Positions 26,595-36,037 of a DNA stretch of 64,000 bases are shown in pieces. A program made the translations under genes and the position numbers. The stretch is taken from NCBI RefSeq assembly GCF_900215155.1, contig NZ_LT907980.1, positions 2,542,001-2,606,000 of the forward strand. Direction: 5' to 3'. Numbering within the stretch: position 1 is the first letter of the stretch; each line of letters opens with the position of its first letter. Under the pieces are notes generated by a model. That model did no database searches. It had not been told where the DNA came from and was given only the letters and a program-made list of their open reading frames with translations. Source of the stretch: Marinobacter sp. LV10R510-11A. Lineage in GTDB: Bacteria; Pseudomonadota; Gammaproteobacteria; Pseudomonadales; Oleiphilaceae.

Positions 26595-28256
26595 ATGACC
26601 CCGCCACACACAGCACTGACAGCGTCACCCGAATGGCAAAAATTGATGGCCTACCGGGAAAGCTTGAAAAACAGTCCTATGAAAGCCCTCTTTTCGGACG
26701 ACCCAGAAAGGGCAAAGCGTTATTTCATCGACGGTGCGGGCTTGTCTCTGGATTTCTCCAGAAACCGGCTGACGGATGATGTGTTCGAGGCCCTGATAGC
26801 GTTGGCTCGCAGCTGCAAGCTGGAAGAGCGCCGAACGGCACTGCTTCGCGGGGAGAAAGTGAACGTTACCGAGAACCGCCCTGCACTGCACACTGCCTTG
26901 CGCAACCCCGGGACAGAAGCCATCGTCATCGATGGCCAAGATGTCATCGCCGAAGTAAACGCGACGCTGGCCCGCATGGATACCTTCGTACAAGAGGTAC
27001 TCAGCCAGTCACGCACCGGTTATACCGGCAAGGCGTTTACCGATGTGGTCAGCATTGGCATCGGCGGCTCGTTTCTGGGCCCTAAACTGGTGACCGAGGC
27101 GCTGCAGCCGTATCGGGCACCCGGGCTTCGCTGCCACTATGTGGCCAACATTGATGGCACGGAAATCTGCGAAACTCTCGCAAAGGTAAACCCAGAGACC
27201 ACACTGTTCCTGGTTCAGTCAAAATCGTTTGGCACGCGGGAAACCTTAGAAAACAGCAAAGTCGCCCGAACATGGTTCATCGAGCGCAGCGGGAATGAGC
27301 AGGCGGTTGCCAGCCACTTCATGGCCGTAACAGCCAATAAGGCTGCTGCCCAATGCTTTGGCATTGATCCTGACAACGTATTCCCCATGTGGGACTGGGT
27401 CGGTGGGCGGTATTCCCTTTGGTCCGCCATCGGACTACCCGTCGCACTAACCATCGGCATGAACAACTTCCGAGCGTTGCTCGCCGGGGCCCACGCCATG
27501 GACACCCACTTCCGCGACGCACCGCTGGAAAAAAACCTGCCTGTTGTTATGGCTATGCTAGGCGTTTGGTACAACAACTTCTGGGGCGCGGAAACCCACG
27601 CCATACTGCCTTACGACCACTACCTACGCAGCTTGCCAGACCACCTGCAACAACTGGATATGGAAAGCAGTGGCAAACGGGTAAACCAGCACGGCGAAGC
27701 CCTAAAGTATCATTCAGGGCCTGTCATCTGGGGCGGAGTGGGCGCCAACGGTCAGCACGCCTACCATCAGCTGATCCACCAGGGTACCCGGTTGATTCCG
27801 GCAGACTTCATCATCCCCCTGCAAACTCATAACCCAGTTGCAACGCACCACGCAGACCTTTTCGCCAACTGTCTGGGCCAATCCCGCGCGATGATGACTG
27901 GAAAAAGTCTGGAAGAGGCCAAAGCCGAGCTGGCAGCCAGTGGCGCGAGCGAGGCAGACATTGAACGCCTAGCGCCACACAAGGTAATCCCCGGAAATCA
28001 GCCCAGCAACACGCTTATGATGAAAAAGGTGACACCGGAAACCGTGGGTGCGCTGATCGCGCTGTACGAGCATCGCACGTTTGTGCAGGGCGTAATCTGG
28101 GACGTTGATTCGTTTGATCAATGGGGCGTTGAGCTAGGCAAACAGCTGGGCCAAGACATTCTGCCAAGGCTACTGGAATTGATCCCAGCGGGCGAAGCAA
28201 GTGACAGCGCTACGAATAACCTGATTGAGTTATTCCGCTCAGCAAATCGCCTGTGA
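26595..28256 (+). CDS. pgi: Glucose-6-phosphate isomerase
   Basis: Interconverts glucose-6-P and fructose-6-P. 553 residues, the long bacterial form. SIGIGGSFLGPKLVTEAL, SKSFGTRETLEN and the family signatures VGGRYSLWSAIGLP and PSNTLMMKKVTPETVGALIALYEH are visible. The 3' end overlaps the convergent second folK by 18 bases. It is next to panC as in Pseudomonas. Confidence 0.96.
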   Translation: MTPPHTALTASPEWQKLMAYRESLKNSPMKALFSDDPERAKRYFIDGAGLSLDFSRNRLTDDVFEALIALARSCKLEERRTALLRGEKVNVTENRPALHTALRNPGTEAIVIDGQDVIAEVNATLARMDTFVQEVLSQSRTGYTGKAFTDVVSIGIGGSFLGPKLVTEALQPYRAPGLRCHYVANIDGTEICETLAKVNPETTLFLVQSKSFGTRETLENSKVARTWFIERSGNEQAVASHFMAVTANKAAAQCFGIDPDNVFPMWDWVGGRYSLWSAIGLPVALTIGMNNFRALLAGAHAMDTHFRDAPLEKNLPVVMAMLGVWYNNFWGAETHAILPYDHYLRSLPDHLQQLDMESSGKRVNQHGEALKYHSGPVIWGGVGANGQHAYHQLIHQGTRLIPADFIIPLQTHNPVATHHADLFANCLGQSRAMMTGKSLEEAKAELAASGASEADIERLAPHKVIPGNQPSNTLMMKKVTPETVGALIALYEHRTFVQGVIWDVDSFDQWGVELGKQLGQDILPRLLELIPAGEASDSATNNLIELFRSANRL

Positions 28257-28763
28257 AATGATTCGCCCCTGCCAGTTAAAATCCACCGGCCACAATTTCT
28301 GGCCGGTGTTATAATTCTGCCAGAGCTCAAGGTAACTCTTCCGGCACACCGGGTGCTTCACTGTAGGTACAAGATCTGCCAAAGGGCGCAGTACAAACGC
28401 ATTATTAAGAATCTCGCTTCTCGGCAGCTCCACACCGTCCATCCGGCCTACAGCCTCTCCGTATGTCAAAATATCGAGATCCAGCGTTCTCGCGCTGAAT
28501 TTTGGGGCTTCTGGGCGGCGGCCGTTTTCCGCCTCCAGCTGCTTAAACTGCCGTGACAGCTCGCCCACAGACAAGCTTGTTTTCACGCCAACCACTAAAT
28601 TGAGAAACGGCGAGCCGTCAAACCCTACGGCTTCGCTTTCATACACCGGGGAAATGCCCAACTCGCCAAACCAACCGGCCAGCGCATCCAAGGCCGCGCG
28701 AACATAGCGCTCCCTGTCGATATTAGTGCCAATACTGATATAAACCGGAACCTGATTTGGCAT
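28239..28763 (-). CDS. folK2: Second HPPK-family protein (FolK paralogue)
   Basis: 174 residues. Starts VYISIGTNIDRERYV, then SPVYESEAVG, FLNLVVGVKTSL, the catalytic RTLDLDILTYG and LPRSEILNNAFVLRPLADL. It is clearly HPPK but diverged from the copy at 24361. It starts by TAATG overlap with folB, so the pair supplies two consecutive folate steps. The ATG at 28763 fits the family. Whether both copies are active or this one uses another pterin is open. Confidence 0.88.
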   Translation of the reverse strand: MPNQVPVYISIGTNIDRERYVRAALDALAGWFGELGISPVYESEAVGFDGSPFLNLVVGVKTSLSVGELSRQFKQLEAENGRRPEAPKFSARTLDLDILTYGEAVGRMDGVELPRSEILNNAFVLRPLADLVPTVKHPVCRKSYLELWQNYNTGQKLWPVDFNWQGRIISQAIC

Positions 28764-29131
28764 TACCGAGCTCCCTTCAAAGCAGGCCTTTCAATGCAAA
28801 CACCCACAGACCGGGCAGTAGGCACAGCTCCGGGTTTGCGCAAGGTAAGCCGAAGCCAGCCAACGCCGAACTCCCGCTGCAATACCTCTGCCAGAACCTC
28901 CGCACCGTGCTCAAGCAACCTCGGCTGAAGCTCCTTCAGGCAGCGTTCTGTGCGCTCGCTAACAGCTGCGTAATCAAGAGCATCTGCCACATCGTCAGAC
29001 GCGCCGGGAATACGGTTATCCCACGCCATCTCAAGATCCACAACCAATGCCTGGGTTACTTCACGCTCCCAGTCGTATACACCCACCACGGTCTCTACAA
29101 CCAGTCCTTCGATCAAAACACTGTCTGCCAA
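28763..29131 (-). CDS. folB: Dihydroneopterin aldolase
   Basis: Cleaves dihydroneopterin to hydroxymethyl-dihydropterin, the substrate of FolK. I choose the TTG at 29131, about 5 bases after GGGAG, giving 122 residues starting (M)ADSVLIEGLVVETVVGVYDW, which matches the family start. A GTG at 29155 would add 8 unconserved residues. Conserved GVYDWER and the C-terminal LRLTLRKPGAV are present. Coupled to folK2 and divergent from plsY. Confidence 0.88.
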   Translation of the reverse strand: MADSVLIEGLVVETVVGVYDWEREVTQALVVDLEMAWDNRIPGASDDVADALDYAAVSERTERCLKELQPRLLEHGAEVLAEVLQREFGVGWLRLTLRKPGAVPTARSVGVCIERPALKGAR

Positions 29132-29273
29132 GGGGTGCTCCCGGGAAGATCCCACTCACTGCTGATTGAATAACGTACAGACTGCGGATACTGTAACCAC
29201 ACCTGCCTGCGAATTTAGCGCCGGCATTTTCGCACACATTACCCTGATACGTCTTTGTCTCCGAGCTCGCAAA

Positions 29274-29864
29274 ATGGCCCTGAGTGATCCAGTACTAACT
29301 GTTCTGCTATGTATGGCTGCTTATTTGGCCGGCTCGGTGCTGTTTGCACTACCGGTTTGCCGACTTATGGGGCTACCCGACCCTCGAGCACAAGGCTCAG
29401 GAAACCCAGGCGCCACCAACGTGTACCGAACCGGTGGCTGGCTGCCCGCCGTGCTCACCCTGGCCCTGGACGCAGCCAAGGGCTGGCTGCCCGTTTGGCT
29501 GGCACACCACGCAGGGTTATCTGCATTGGTTCAGGCAATGGTCGCATTGTGTGCGGTTACCGGGCATATGATTCCCGCGTTCTACCGATTCAAGGGTGGC
29601 AAGGGCGTTGCAACGGCCCTGGGTGCAGGCCTTGCCCTAGCACCGGCGACCACGGCTGCAATGGCGGCTCTGTGGCTGCTGGTACTGTGGCGCTGGCGAG
29701 TTTCCGCACTGGCATCTGTAATAGCCATTGTTAGCGGGCCTCTCATCAGCGCGTTCCTAGAGCCAGAAAGCCTGCCTATGTTCGGCCTGTTGGCAATTCT
29801 CATTGTTGTGCGTCACCGGAACAATCTAATCCGGCTCGCCCAGGGGCGAGAAACCGGCTTTTAG
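29274..29864 (+). CDS. plsY: Glycerol-3-phosphate acyltransferase PlsY
   Basis: Transfers acyl groups from acyl-phosphate to glycerol-3-phosphate in phospholipid synthesis. Inner-membrane protein of 196 residues with about five helices and the loops GSGNPGATNVYRTGG and FKGGKGVATALG (catalytic and acyl-phosphate sites). The ATG at 29274 matches the family start. Upstream in-frame codons lie in the folB-plsY promoter gap. Confidence 0.92.
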   Translation: MALSDPVLTVLLCMAAYLAGSVLFALPVCRLMGLPDPRAQGSGNPGATNVYRTGGWLPAVLTLALDAAKGWLPVWLAHHAGLSALVQAMVALCAVTGHMIPAFYRFKGGKGVATALGAGLALAPATTAAMAALWLLVLWRWRVSALASVIAIVSGPLISAFLEPESLPMFGLLAILIVVRHRNNLIRLAQGRETGF

Positions 29865-29879
29865 GCCGACTGCTGCAGA

Positions 29880-30938
29880 TCAATCAATAAGCCCTGCAAG
29901 CCGTGCCTCAGTAAGAGGTGGCAACATATTCATCGGCCACCTCGGCACCGCCATAATCCGCTCGCCATCTCGTTGCCCTGCCTTCATGCGCTGGGCGCCG
30001 GCGTAGGCAATCATCGCTCCGTTATCCGTACAAAACTCCGGGCGGGCATAAAATACATGGGCGCGCCGTTTTTCAGCCATTTTTTCAAGGCTGGCCCGCA
30101 ACCGCTTGTTAGCACTTACCCCTCCAGCTATCACCAAGCGACTGCAACCTGTGTGCTCCAACGCCCGCCGGCACTTGATCATCAGGGTATCCACCGCAGC
30201 CGTTTCAAAAGCCAGGGCAATGTCCGCACGGATTTGATCAGTCAGCCCGTTCGCGGATTTCTTTTCCGCATTCACGGTATTGAGAGTGAACGTCTTCAAA
30301 CCACTGAAGCTGAAATCCATGCCCGGCCGGTCCGTCATTGGCCGCGGGAACCGGTAGCGACCAGACTCACCTTTTTCGGCCAGCGCCGCCACTCGAGGGC
30401 CGCCGGGATAGTCCAGCCCCAGCATCTTGGCGGTTTTGTCGAAGGCCTCACCGGCGGCATCGTCTAAAGACTCGCCGAGCATTTCATATTCCCCAATGCC
30501 GCCCACACGCACCAGCTGGGTGTGTCCGCCAGACACCAGCAGAGCAACAAATGGAAAGGCAGGCGGGTTATCTTCCAACATAGGTGCCAGCAAGTGGCCC
30601 TCCATGTGGTGCACGCCAAGCACGGGTATGCCAAGGGCAAACCCTAGGGCATGGGCAACTGAGCCGCCTACCATAAGGGCCCCAATCAGGCCCGGGCCGG
30701 CGGTGTAAGCAATACCGTCAATATCCTTACGGCCAAGCTTGGCTTCAGCCAGCACCTGATCACACAGCGGCAGCAGTTTGCGAACATGATCACGGGACGC
30801 CAGCTCTGGCACCACACCACCGTAATCGGCATGCATGTCGATCTGGCTGAACAGCGCGTGGCTCAAGAGCCCTTTATTTGTGTCAAACAGAGCAACGCCG
30901 GTCTCATCGCAAGACGTTTCAATACCCAGAATCAGCAT
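29880..30938 (-). CDS. tsaD: tRNA t6A37 threonylcarbamoyltransferase subunit TsaD
   Basis: Transfers the threonylcarbamoyl group to A37 of ANN-decoding tRNAs, which include the tRNA-Ile of this window. 352 residues from the ATG at 30938 ([17 protein letters not shown]). Metal-binding [33 protein letters not shown] and [10 protein letters not shown] are intact. It is convergent with plsY and divergent from rpsU, the usual proteobacterial arrangement. Confidence 0.95.
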   Translation of the reverse strand: MLILGIETSCDETGVALFDTNKGLLSHALFSQIDMHADYGGVVPELASRDHVRKLLPLCDQVLAEAKLGRKDIDGIAYTAGPGLIGALMVGGSVAHALGFALGIPVLGVHHMEGHLLAPMLEDNPPAFPFVALLVSGGHTQLVRVGGIGEYEMLGESLDDAAGEAFDKTAKMLGLDYPGGPRVAALAEKGESGRYRFPRPMTDRPGMDFSFSGLKTFTLNTVNAEKKSANGLTDQIRADIALAFETAAVDTLMIKCRRALEHTGCSRLVIAGGVSANKRLRASLEKMAEKRRAHVFYARPEFCTDNGAMIAYAGAQRMKAGQRDGERIMAVPRWPMNMLPPLTEARLAGLID

Positions 30939-31029
30939 AAAGCCTGGCCACATCGGTTAACATGAATGAATAATCGAGGTGCATTTTAGCAGAAACCCTA
31001 AACTCACTGGCAGTTTTGTGGAACAAACA

Positions 31030-31059
31030 TTGACCTTGCCGGGATCCAAGCGCTATCAT
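31030..31059 (+). promoter_or_regulatory. Sigma-70 promoter of the rpsU-dnaG-rpoD operon
   Basis: TTGACC (31030-31035) and TATCAT (31054-31059) with an 18-base spacer. A GC-rich discriminator (GCCGCCC) follows, typical of growth-rate-controlled promoters. It lies about 115 bases before rpsU. Confidence 0.6.
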
Positions 31060-31178
31060 TGCCGCCCTAAATTACGAACTGGTCGAGTTTTAGTCAATCG
31101 GGCCGGGGATCGAGCCAGTCTGGCACCGCCGGATGCGCATTAAATTGAAACCGAATCTATCAGGTAGGTGATTTTCGA

Positions 31179-31394
31179 ATGCCAGCTGTTAAATTGAAAG
31201 AGAACGAACCGTTTGACGTAGCACTGCGTCGCTTCAAGCGTTCATGCGAAAAAGCAGGTGTACTTTCCGAAGTACGTCGTCGTGAGCACTATGAAAAGCC
31301 AACTGCCGTGCGCAAACGCAAAGCAGCCGCTGCCGTTAAGCGTCATCTCAAGAAGCTTCAGCGGGAACAGCGCAAGTTCGAGCGCCTGTACTGA
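31179..31394 (+). CDS. rpsU: 30S ribosomal protein S21
   Basis: 71 residues, very basic, with the family sequence [20 protein letters not shown] followed by [18 protein letters not shown]. It helps the 30S subunit select mRNA. First gene of the conserved macromolecular synthesis operon rpsU-dnaG-rpoD. A terminator separates it from dnaG, so S21 can be made in excess. Confidence 0.98.
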   Translation: MPAVKLKENEPFDVALRRFKRSCEKAGVLSEVRRREHYEKPTAVRKRKAAAAVKRHLKKLQREQRKFERLY

Positions 31395-31462
31395 GTTACC
31401 GTAGACGCCGCTTGACTGCAAAGCACTGATTGCCTGTTCAGCCCAGGCTGCACAGAGCGATC

Positions 31463-31498
31463 AAAATGCCGCCGGGGCTTGGCTTCGGCGGCATTTTT
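31463..31498 (+). terminator. Intrinsic terminator between rpsU and dnaG
   Basis: A 12-bp stem AAAATGCCGCCG / CGGCGGCATTTT with an 11-base loop ends in a T-run. An internal terminator at this place is a known feature of the E. coli operon, letting only part of transcription reach dnaG and rpoD. Confidence 0.88.
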
Positions 31499-31541
31499 GG
31501 CTATTGGCCCTTGTGTGTAACGGGCCTGATGTGGAGCCACT

Positions 31542-33269
31542 ATGAGCGGACTGATCCCCCAACGCTTTGTTGAAGACCTGCTCGACCGGGTAGATCTGGC
31601 AGAGCTGATCGGCTCGCGCATTACACTCAAAAAGGCCGGCGCCAATTACAAAGCGTGCTGCCCGTTTCACGATGAAAAAACGCCATCATTCAATGTGAGG
31701 CCAGACAAAGGCTTCTATCATTGTTTTGGGTGCGGCGTTCATGGCGACGCCATCAGTTTTATACGTGAATTTGAGGGCCTCGGCTTTACAGAGGCCGTTG
31801 AAGAGCTGGCTCGCAGAGCCGGGCTAGAAGTACCTTACGACCAAGCGGCCAAACAGGAAATCCAGCAGGCGCGAACGCTGACCGACGCGCTAGATTTTAC
31901 TAGCCGCTTTTATCATTCGGCGCTTCATAGCGAACAAGGCACCTACGCCCGTGATTATTTAAAACAGCGGGGGCTGGACGACAGCGTTATCCAGCAATAC
32001 CAAGTGGGTTACGCGCCAGCCGCAGGCACCTCCTTGCTTGACGCTGCAAACAAGGATCTGCAGGGGCCGCTTATTGAAACCGGCACCGTCTCTGATAAGT
32101 ACGGCAAGCCGCGTGATTTTTTTCGAAACCGGGTCATGTTCCCGATCCGCAACAGCCGAGGCAAGACCATAGCCTTCGGCGGACGGACGCTCGGCGACGA
32201 CAAGGCAAAATACATCAACTCTCCGGAGTCGGATGTCTTTCACAAAAGCCGGGAAATATATGGCCTGTTTGAAGCGAAACAGGCACTGAAACAGTTAGAC
32301 AAGCTGCTCGTAGTAGAAGGCTACATGGATGTAATTGCTCTAGCCCAGCACGGCATTCATTACGCCGTGGCGACCTTGGGCACGGCAACGAACCAAGACA
32401 GCCTAGCTGCACTGTTACGACAAGTGCGGCATGCAGTGTTTTGTTTTGATGGCGACAAAGCCGGATTTAAAGCGGCTGACCGGGCGATGGATAACGCTTT
32501 GGAGTTAATGGCAGACGGACTACATCTGCAGTTTTTGATGCTCCCGGAGGGCGAAGACCCAGACACGCTGGTGCGCAAGGAAGGCCCCGAGGCATTCCAG
32601 AAGCGCATTGATGGTGCCACCCCGTTTTCACGGTATCTGTTTGACCGCCAGAGCGAAGGCCTGGATCTGACACTGCCAGAGCACCGCGGCGAACTCAGAG
32701 CCAGAGCGGAACCGCTGCTGAACAAAATGCCCAAAAGCACCCTACGGGATGCCATGTGGCACGAAATGCTCCGCCTTTGCGGAGGCCGCAATCCGTGGCA
32801 AAACCGCCAGCCCCAGCAATGGAACAAATGGAAGGGTGGCCGGCGGGATCGTGTTACTGAAGAACGTATCGACGTAAAACTGAGCAAAGACAGCATTTTG
32901 TGCCTAGCCTTACTAGAGGCTCCCGACTTGGCCAGCGACGTCACCGAACTGGCAAGCGGTTCGCGCAAATATAAACAGGCTGGAAATTTTGCCAGCTTTA
33001 TTCTAGAACGTGAAATCCGGGATCGGAAATCACTTATAACGGCACTTGCTCTGGATAGCCAGGTGCGTGGGCAGTTCTACAATCTGTTTGACGGCATTGA
33101 GCACATCCCAAGCCGGGAAAGCACTCTAGCCGCAGCACGAGAGCTGCTTAGCCCCAATGAGGAAGCATCCAGACAGCAAAGACTGGCCACACTTTTACGC
33201 AACTTCGCAAACCTAACCGCCGAAGAACGGCAGGAGCTGCGAGAGCTAAGCGGGGGAACCCCGGATTAG
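31542..33269 (+). CDS. dnaG: DNA primase
   Basis: Makes RNA primers at the replication fork. 575 residues: an N-terminal CHC2 zinc finger (CCPFHDEKTPSF and YHCFGCG), the primase core with TOPRIM motifs (LLVVEGYMDVIAL and FDGDKAG), and a C-terminal DnaB-binding domain from about 450. GVHGDAISF after the zinc finger is typical. ATG at 31542. Confidence 0.97.
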   Translation: MSGLIPQRFVEDLLDRVDLAELIGSRITLKKAGANYKACCPFHDEKTPSFNVRPDKGFYHCFGCGVHGDAISFIREFEGLGFTEAVEELARRAGLEVPYDQAAKQEIQQARTLTDALDFTSRFYHSALHSEQGTYARDYLKQRGLDDSVIQQYQVGYAPAAGTSLLDAANKDLQGPLIETGTVSDKYGKPRDFFRNRVMFPIRNSRGKTIAFGGRTLGDDKAKYINSPESDVFHKSREIYGLFEAKQALKQLDKLLVVEGYMDVIALAQHGIHYAVATLGTATNQDSLAALLRQVRHAVFCFDGDKAGFKAADRAMDNALELMADGLHLQFLMLPEGEDPDTLVRKEGPEAFQKRIDGATPFSRYLFDRQSEGLDLTLPEHRGELRARAEPLLNKMPKSTLRDAMWHEMLRLCGGRNPWQNRQPQQWNKWKGGRRDRVTEERIDVKLSKDSILCLALLEAPDLASDVTELASGSRKYKQAGNFASFILEREIRDRKSLITALALDSQVRGQFYNLFDGIEHIPSRESTLAAARELLSPNEEASRQQRLATLLRNFANLTAEERQELRELSGGTPD

Positions 33270-33386
33270 CAGCACTTGAAACTTGGCGCACTGATCACCA
33301 TCTAACCATTCGGTGGCAGAGCATTAGAGCGACAGCTATAATGGCTGTTTCATTTTTTCTTATTTAAGCGAGTTCACAGGGTGTCT

Positions 33387-35228
33387 ATGTCAGGCAATTC
33401 GCAGAAATCACGTTTGAAAGACCTTATCGCAAAGGGCAAGGAACAAGGCTACCTGACTTACGCCGAGGTGAACGACCACCTCCCGGAAGACATTGCCGAT
33501 CCGGATCAGGTCGAAGACATCATTCGCATGATCAACGACATGGGCATTCAGGTGTCTGAAGTAGCACCAGATGCCGATACCCTGCTGATGACCGATGGCG
33601 ACTCCACTGCCGACGAAGCCGCTGCCGCTGAAGCCGCCGCTGCCCTCGCCGCTGTGGAATCCGATGCCGGCCGCACCACCGACCCAGTACGCATGTACAT
33701 GCGCGAAATGGGTACCGTGGAGCTGCTGACCCGTCAAGGCGAAATTGTTATCGCCAAGCGCATCGAAGAAGGTATCCGGGACGTCATGGCAGCCGTTGCC
33801 CACTTCCCGGGCACCGCTGGCACGGTTATCCAAGCCTACGATCGCATTATCGAGAACGAAGGTCGAATCACCGACATCGTAACCGGCTTTCTGGATCCGG
33901 ATGGCGCTGAGCCGTTCATGCCAGAACCACCTCCCAAACCCGAAAAATCAGAAGAAGAAAAAGCTGAAGACGATTCGGACGAAGAGGAAGAAGAACCCGA
34001 GAGCGGCCCAAATCCCGAAGAGACCCGTCTGCGCTTTGAGCTTCTCAGAGAAAAGCTGGCAGCCGCAGAAGAATCGCTGTCAAAGCTTGGCCGTGCTGAC
34101 AAGAAAACCCAAGCTGCACTTAACGAGCTGGGAAAAGTTTTTGCACCGTTCAAGCTAGGCAATAAAGCGTTCGATGAACTGGTCAACGTGGTGCGCTCTA
34201 CCAACGCGCTGGTACGCGAGAACGAGCGGGCAATCCTGAAGATCTGCGTTCGCGAATGCAAAATGCCACGCAAAGACTTCATCAAATCATTCCCGGGCAA
34301 TGAAGCAAACCAGGAATGGGGCGCGAAGATCGGCAAAAGCAAAAAGCCCTACGCTGCAGCAATAAACGAGCGTATGGATGAAATTGTCCGCCTTCAAAAG
34401 CGCATCATGAATGTGCAAATCGGCGTGGACTTGGCCGTAGCCGACATCAAGGAAATCAACCGTCGCGTATCCATTGGCGAAGCAAGAGCCCGCCGCGCCA
34501 AGAAAGAGATGGTTGAAGCCAACCTGCGCCTGGTTATTTCTATTGCCAAGAAATACACCAACCGCGGTTTGCAGTTCCTAGACTTGATCCAGGAAGGCAA
34601 CATTGGCCTGATGAAGGCCGTAGATAAGTTTGAGTACCGTCGTGGCTACAAGTTCTCTACTTATGCCACTTGGTGGATTCGTCAGGCCATAACCCGTTCT
34701 ATTGCGGATCAGGCTCGCACCATCCGTATTCCGGTGCACATGATTGAGACCATCAACAAGCTCAACCGTATCTCCCGCCAGATGCTTCAGGAAATGGGCC
34801 GCGAGCCCACGCCGGAAGAACTGGGCGAACGCATGGAGATGCCGGAGGATAAGATTCGTAAGGTGCTGAAGATCGCCAAAGAGCCGATCTCCATGGAAAC
34901 GCCAATCGGCGATGATGAAGACAGCCATCTTGGCGACTTTATCGAAGATATCCAGGCGCTCTCGCCGGTAGATGCTGCAACGGCAGAAGGCCTGCGCGAA
35001 GCTACCCGCTCCGTTCTGGCCGGTCTCACCGCGCGCGAATCCAAGGTACTGCGCATGCGGTTCGGTATTGAAATGAATACCGACCACACACTGGAAGAAG
35101 TCGGCAAGCAGTTCGATGTAACCCGTGAGCGCATCCGCCAAATCGAAGCAAAGGCACTGCGTAAGTTGCGCCACCCTTCACGTTCCGATCACCTGCGCGG
35201 CTTTATTGACGATCAGGGCAACAGTTAA
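33387..35228 (+). CDS. rpoD: RNA polymerase sigma factor RpoD (sigma-70)
   Basis: Primary sigma factor, 613 residues from the ATG at 33387; a GTG two codons earlier (33381) is possible. Region 1.1 at the N-terminus; [11 protein letters not shown] (region 1.2); an acidic nonconserved stretch with runs of E and D at about 190-215. Region 2 ([20 protein letters not shown] and [12 protein letters not shown]), region 3, and region 4.2 ([19 protein letters not shown]) follow. A -10-like TATAAT at 33337-33342 suggests an extra promoter before rpoD. Confidence 0.97.
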   Translation: MSGNSQKSRLKDLIAKGKEQGYLTYAEVNDHLPEDIADPDQVEDIIRMINDMGIQVSEVAPDADTLLMTDGDSTADEAAAAEAAAALAAVESDAGRTTDPVRMYMREMGTVELLTRQGEIVIAKRIEEGIRDVMAAVAHFPGTAGTVIQAYDRIIENEGRITDIVTGFLDPDGAEPFMPEPPPKPEKSEEEKAEDDSDEEEEEPESGPNPEETRLRFELLREKLAAAEESLSKLGRADKKTQAALNELGKVFAPFKLGNKAFDELVNVVRSTNALVRENERAILKICVRECKMPRKDFIKSFPGNEANQEWGAKIGKSKKPYAAAINERMDEIVRLQKRIMNVQIGVDLAVADIKEINRRVSIGEARARRAKKEMVEANLRLVISIAKKYTNRGLQFLDLIQEGNIGLMKAVDKFEYRRGYKFSTYATWWIRQAITRSIADQARTIRIPVHMIETINKLNRISRQMLQEMGREPTPEELGERMEMPEDKIRKVLKIAKEPISMETPIGDDEDSHLGDFIEDIQALSPVDAATAEGLREATRSVLAGLTARESKVLRMRFGIEMNTDHTLEEVGKQFDVTRERIRQIEAKALRKLRHPSRSDHLRGFIDDQGNS

Positions 35229-35241
35229 GCACCACAACAGT

Positions 35242-35286
35242 AGCGGGCGCCGCACCTCCCCGGTATAATGGCGCCCGCTTTGTTTC
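35242..35286 (+). terminator. Terminator after rpoD
   Basis: A perfect 10-bp stem AGCGGGCGCC (35242-35251) / GGCGCCCGCT (35270-35279) is followed by TTGTTT. The loop contains TATAAT (35264-35269), so the right arm could also act as the GC-rich discriminator of a tRNA promoter. Confidence 0.78.
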
Positions 35287-35322
35287 CAACCTAGGAAACA
35301 CACCAGACAGCGTTCGCTGAAT

Positions 35323-35399
35323 GGGCCTTTAGCTCAGTTGGTTAGAGCACTCGACTCATAATCGATTGGTCGCTGGTTCAAGTCCAGCAAGGCCCACCA
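35323..35399 (+). tRNA. ileX: tRNA-Ile (CAU anticodon, lysidine-type)
   Basis: 77 bases with encoded CCA. Acceptor GGGCCTT/AAGGCCC, D-loop AGTTGGTTA, anticodon CAT at 35357-35359 in loop CTCATAA, T arm GCTGG-TTCAAGT-CCAGC. The 3' half (TCGCTGGTTCAAGTCCAGC) matches the tRNA-Ile2 type of E. coli rather than elongator Met, so C34 should be modified to lysidine by TilS and read AUA. The lowest anticodon-stem pair is a C-T mismatch. Confidence 0.88.
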
Positions 35400-35418
35400 T
35401 TATTTTCAACGACTTAGC

Positions 35419-35448
35419 CCGCTTCTTAGCGGACTTTGTTGTTTATTG
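35419..35448 (+). terminator. Short terminator after the tRNA
   Basis: A CCGCT/AGCGG stem (35419-35423 with 35428-35432) and a TCTT loop are followed by a T-rich stretch (CTTTGTTGTTT). Confidence 0.6.
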
Positions 35449-36037
35449 GGCATAAGTATCATCCAAAGGATGGGTGATTCAACGAGTATATCGATGATGG
35501 CTTCAGTTATGGAAAACTCAAGTAGAGAGCATAGAAAACTGCTCGGCTTTTCAGGGAACGAGACTAGGCTGGTGAGACATCCTATCGCCCCGTTTATACC
35601 AACGATACTGAAGTTGCAGACACACAAAGCGTGCATTTAACGAACTTCCCGATTTCCCAGAGCCTTCTGATAAATCTTTACACAACGGCCTTCTGTTCAA
35701 CCCTAAACAAACAACCGTCGTGACATCTTATTCACCCTCTTCCCCGGCGGCAGTGACGTTTTATTTCAGTCACTTAGGCACCTTTCCCGGCACCATAACG
35801 CTGGTTCACACAGGCGCCTCACCCGGGTTTATTGCGAATGCGTCATGGTCGATCGCCAGCTGGCTGCTAAGCTTAAATAAGGTGCGCATGGCACTCCGCA
35901 GTTTTACGGTATATCTCGCCGTTCATAAGAGCCCGTCAATCCTGACTTCAGGATAAGGAGATCAATGATAATATTGAATCTCTTCGCCAGCAAATCAACC
36001 AAGACCAGTAAGCGCCCTATCTGGAAAGGAGACCGTT
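35449..36037. other. Gene-poor stretch between tRNA-Ile and the OmpA lipoprotein
   Basis: About 590 bases without a recognisable gene. Reading frames at 35446-35640 and 35720-35956 have no good ribosome-binding site, odd composition and no family motif. Just before the next gene, a frame ending at 36010 (DNIESLRQQINQDQ, then stop) looks like the tail of a decayed coding sequence. Being 3' of a tRNA, the region could be a scar of an excised element, but I found no repeat of the tRNA 3' end to prove it. Confidence 0.5.

Noticed and set aside
35446..35956. Two short open frames after the tRNA
   Set aside because: No ribosome-binding site, no family motif and no sign of coding composition.
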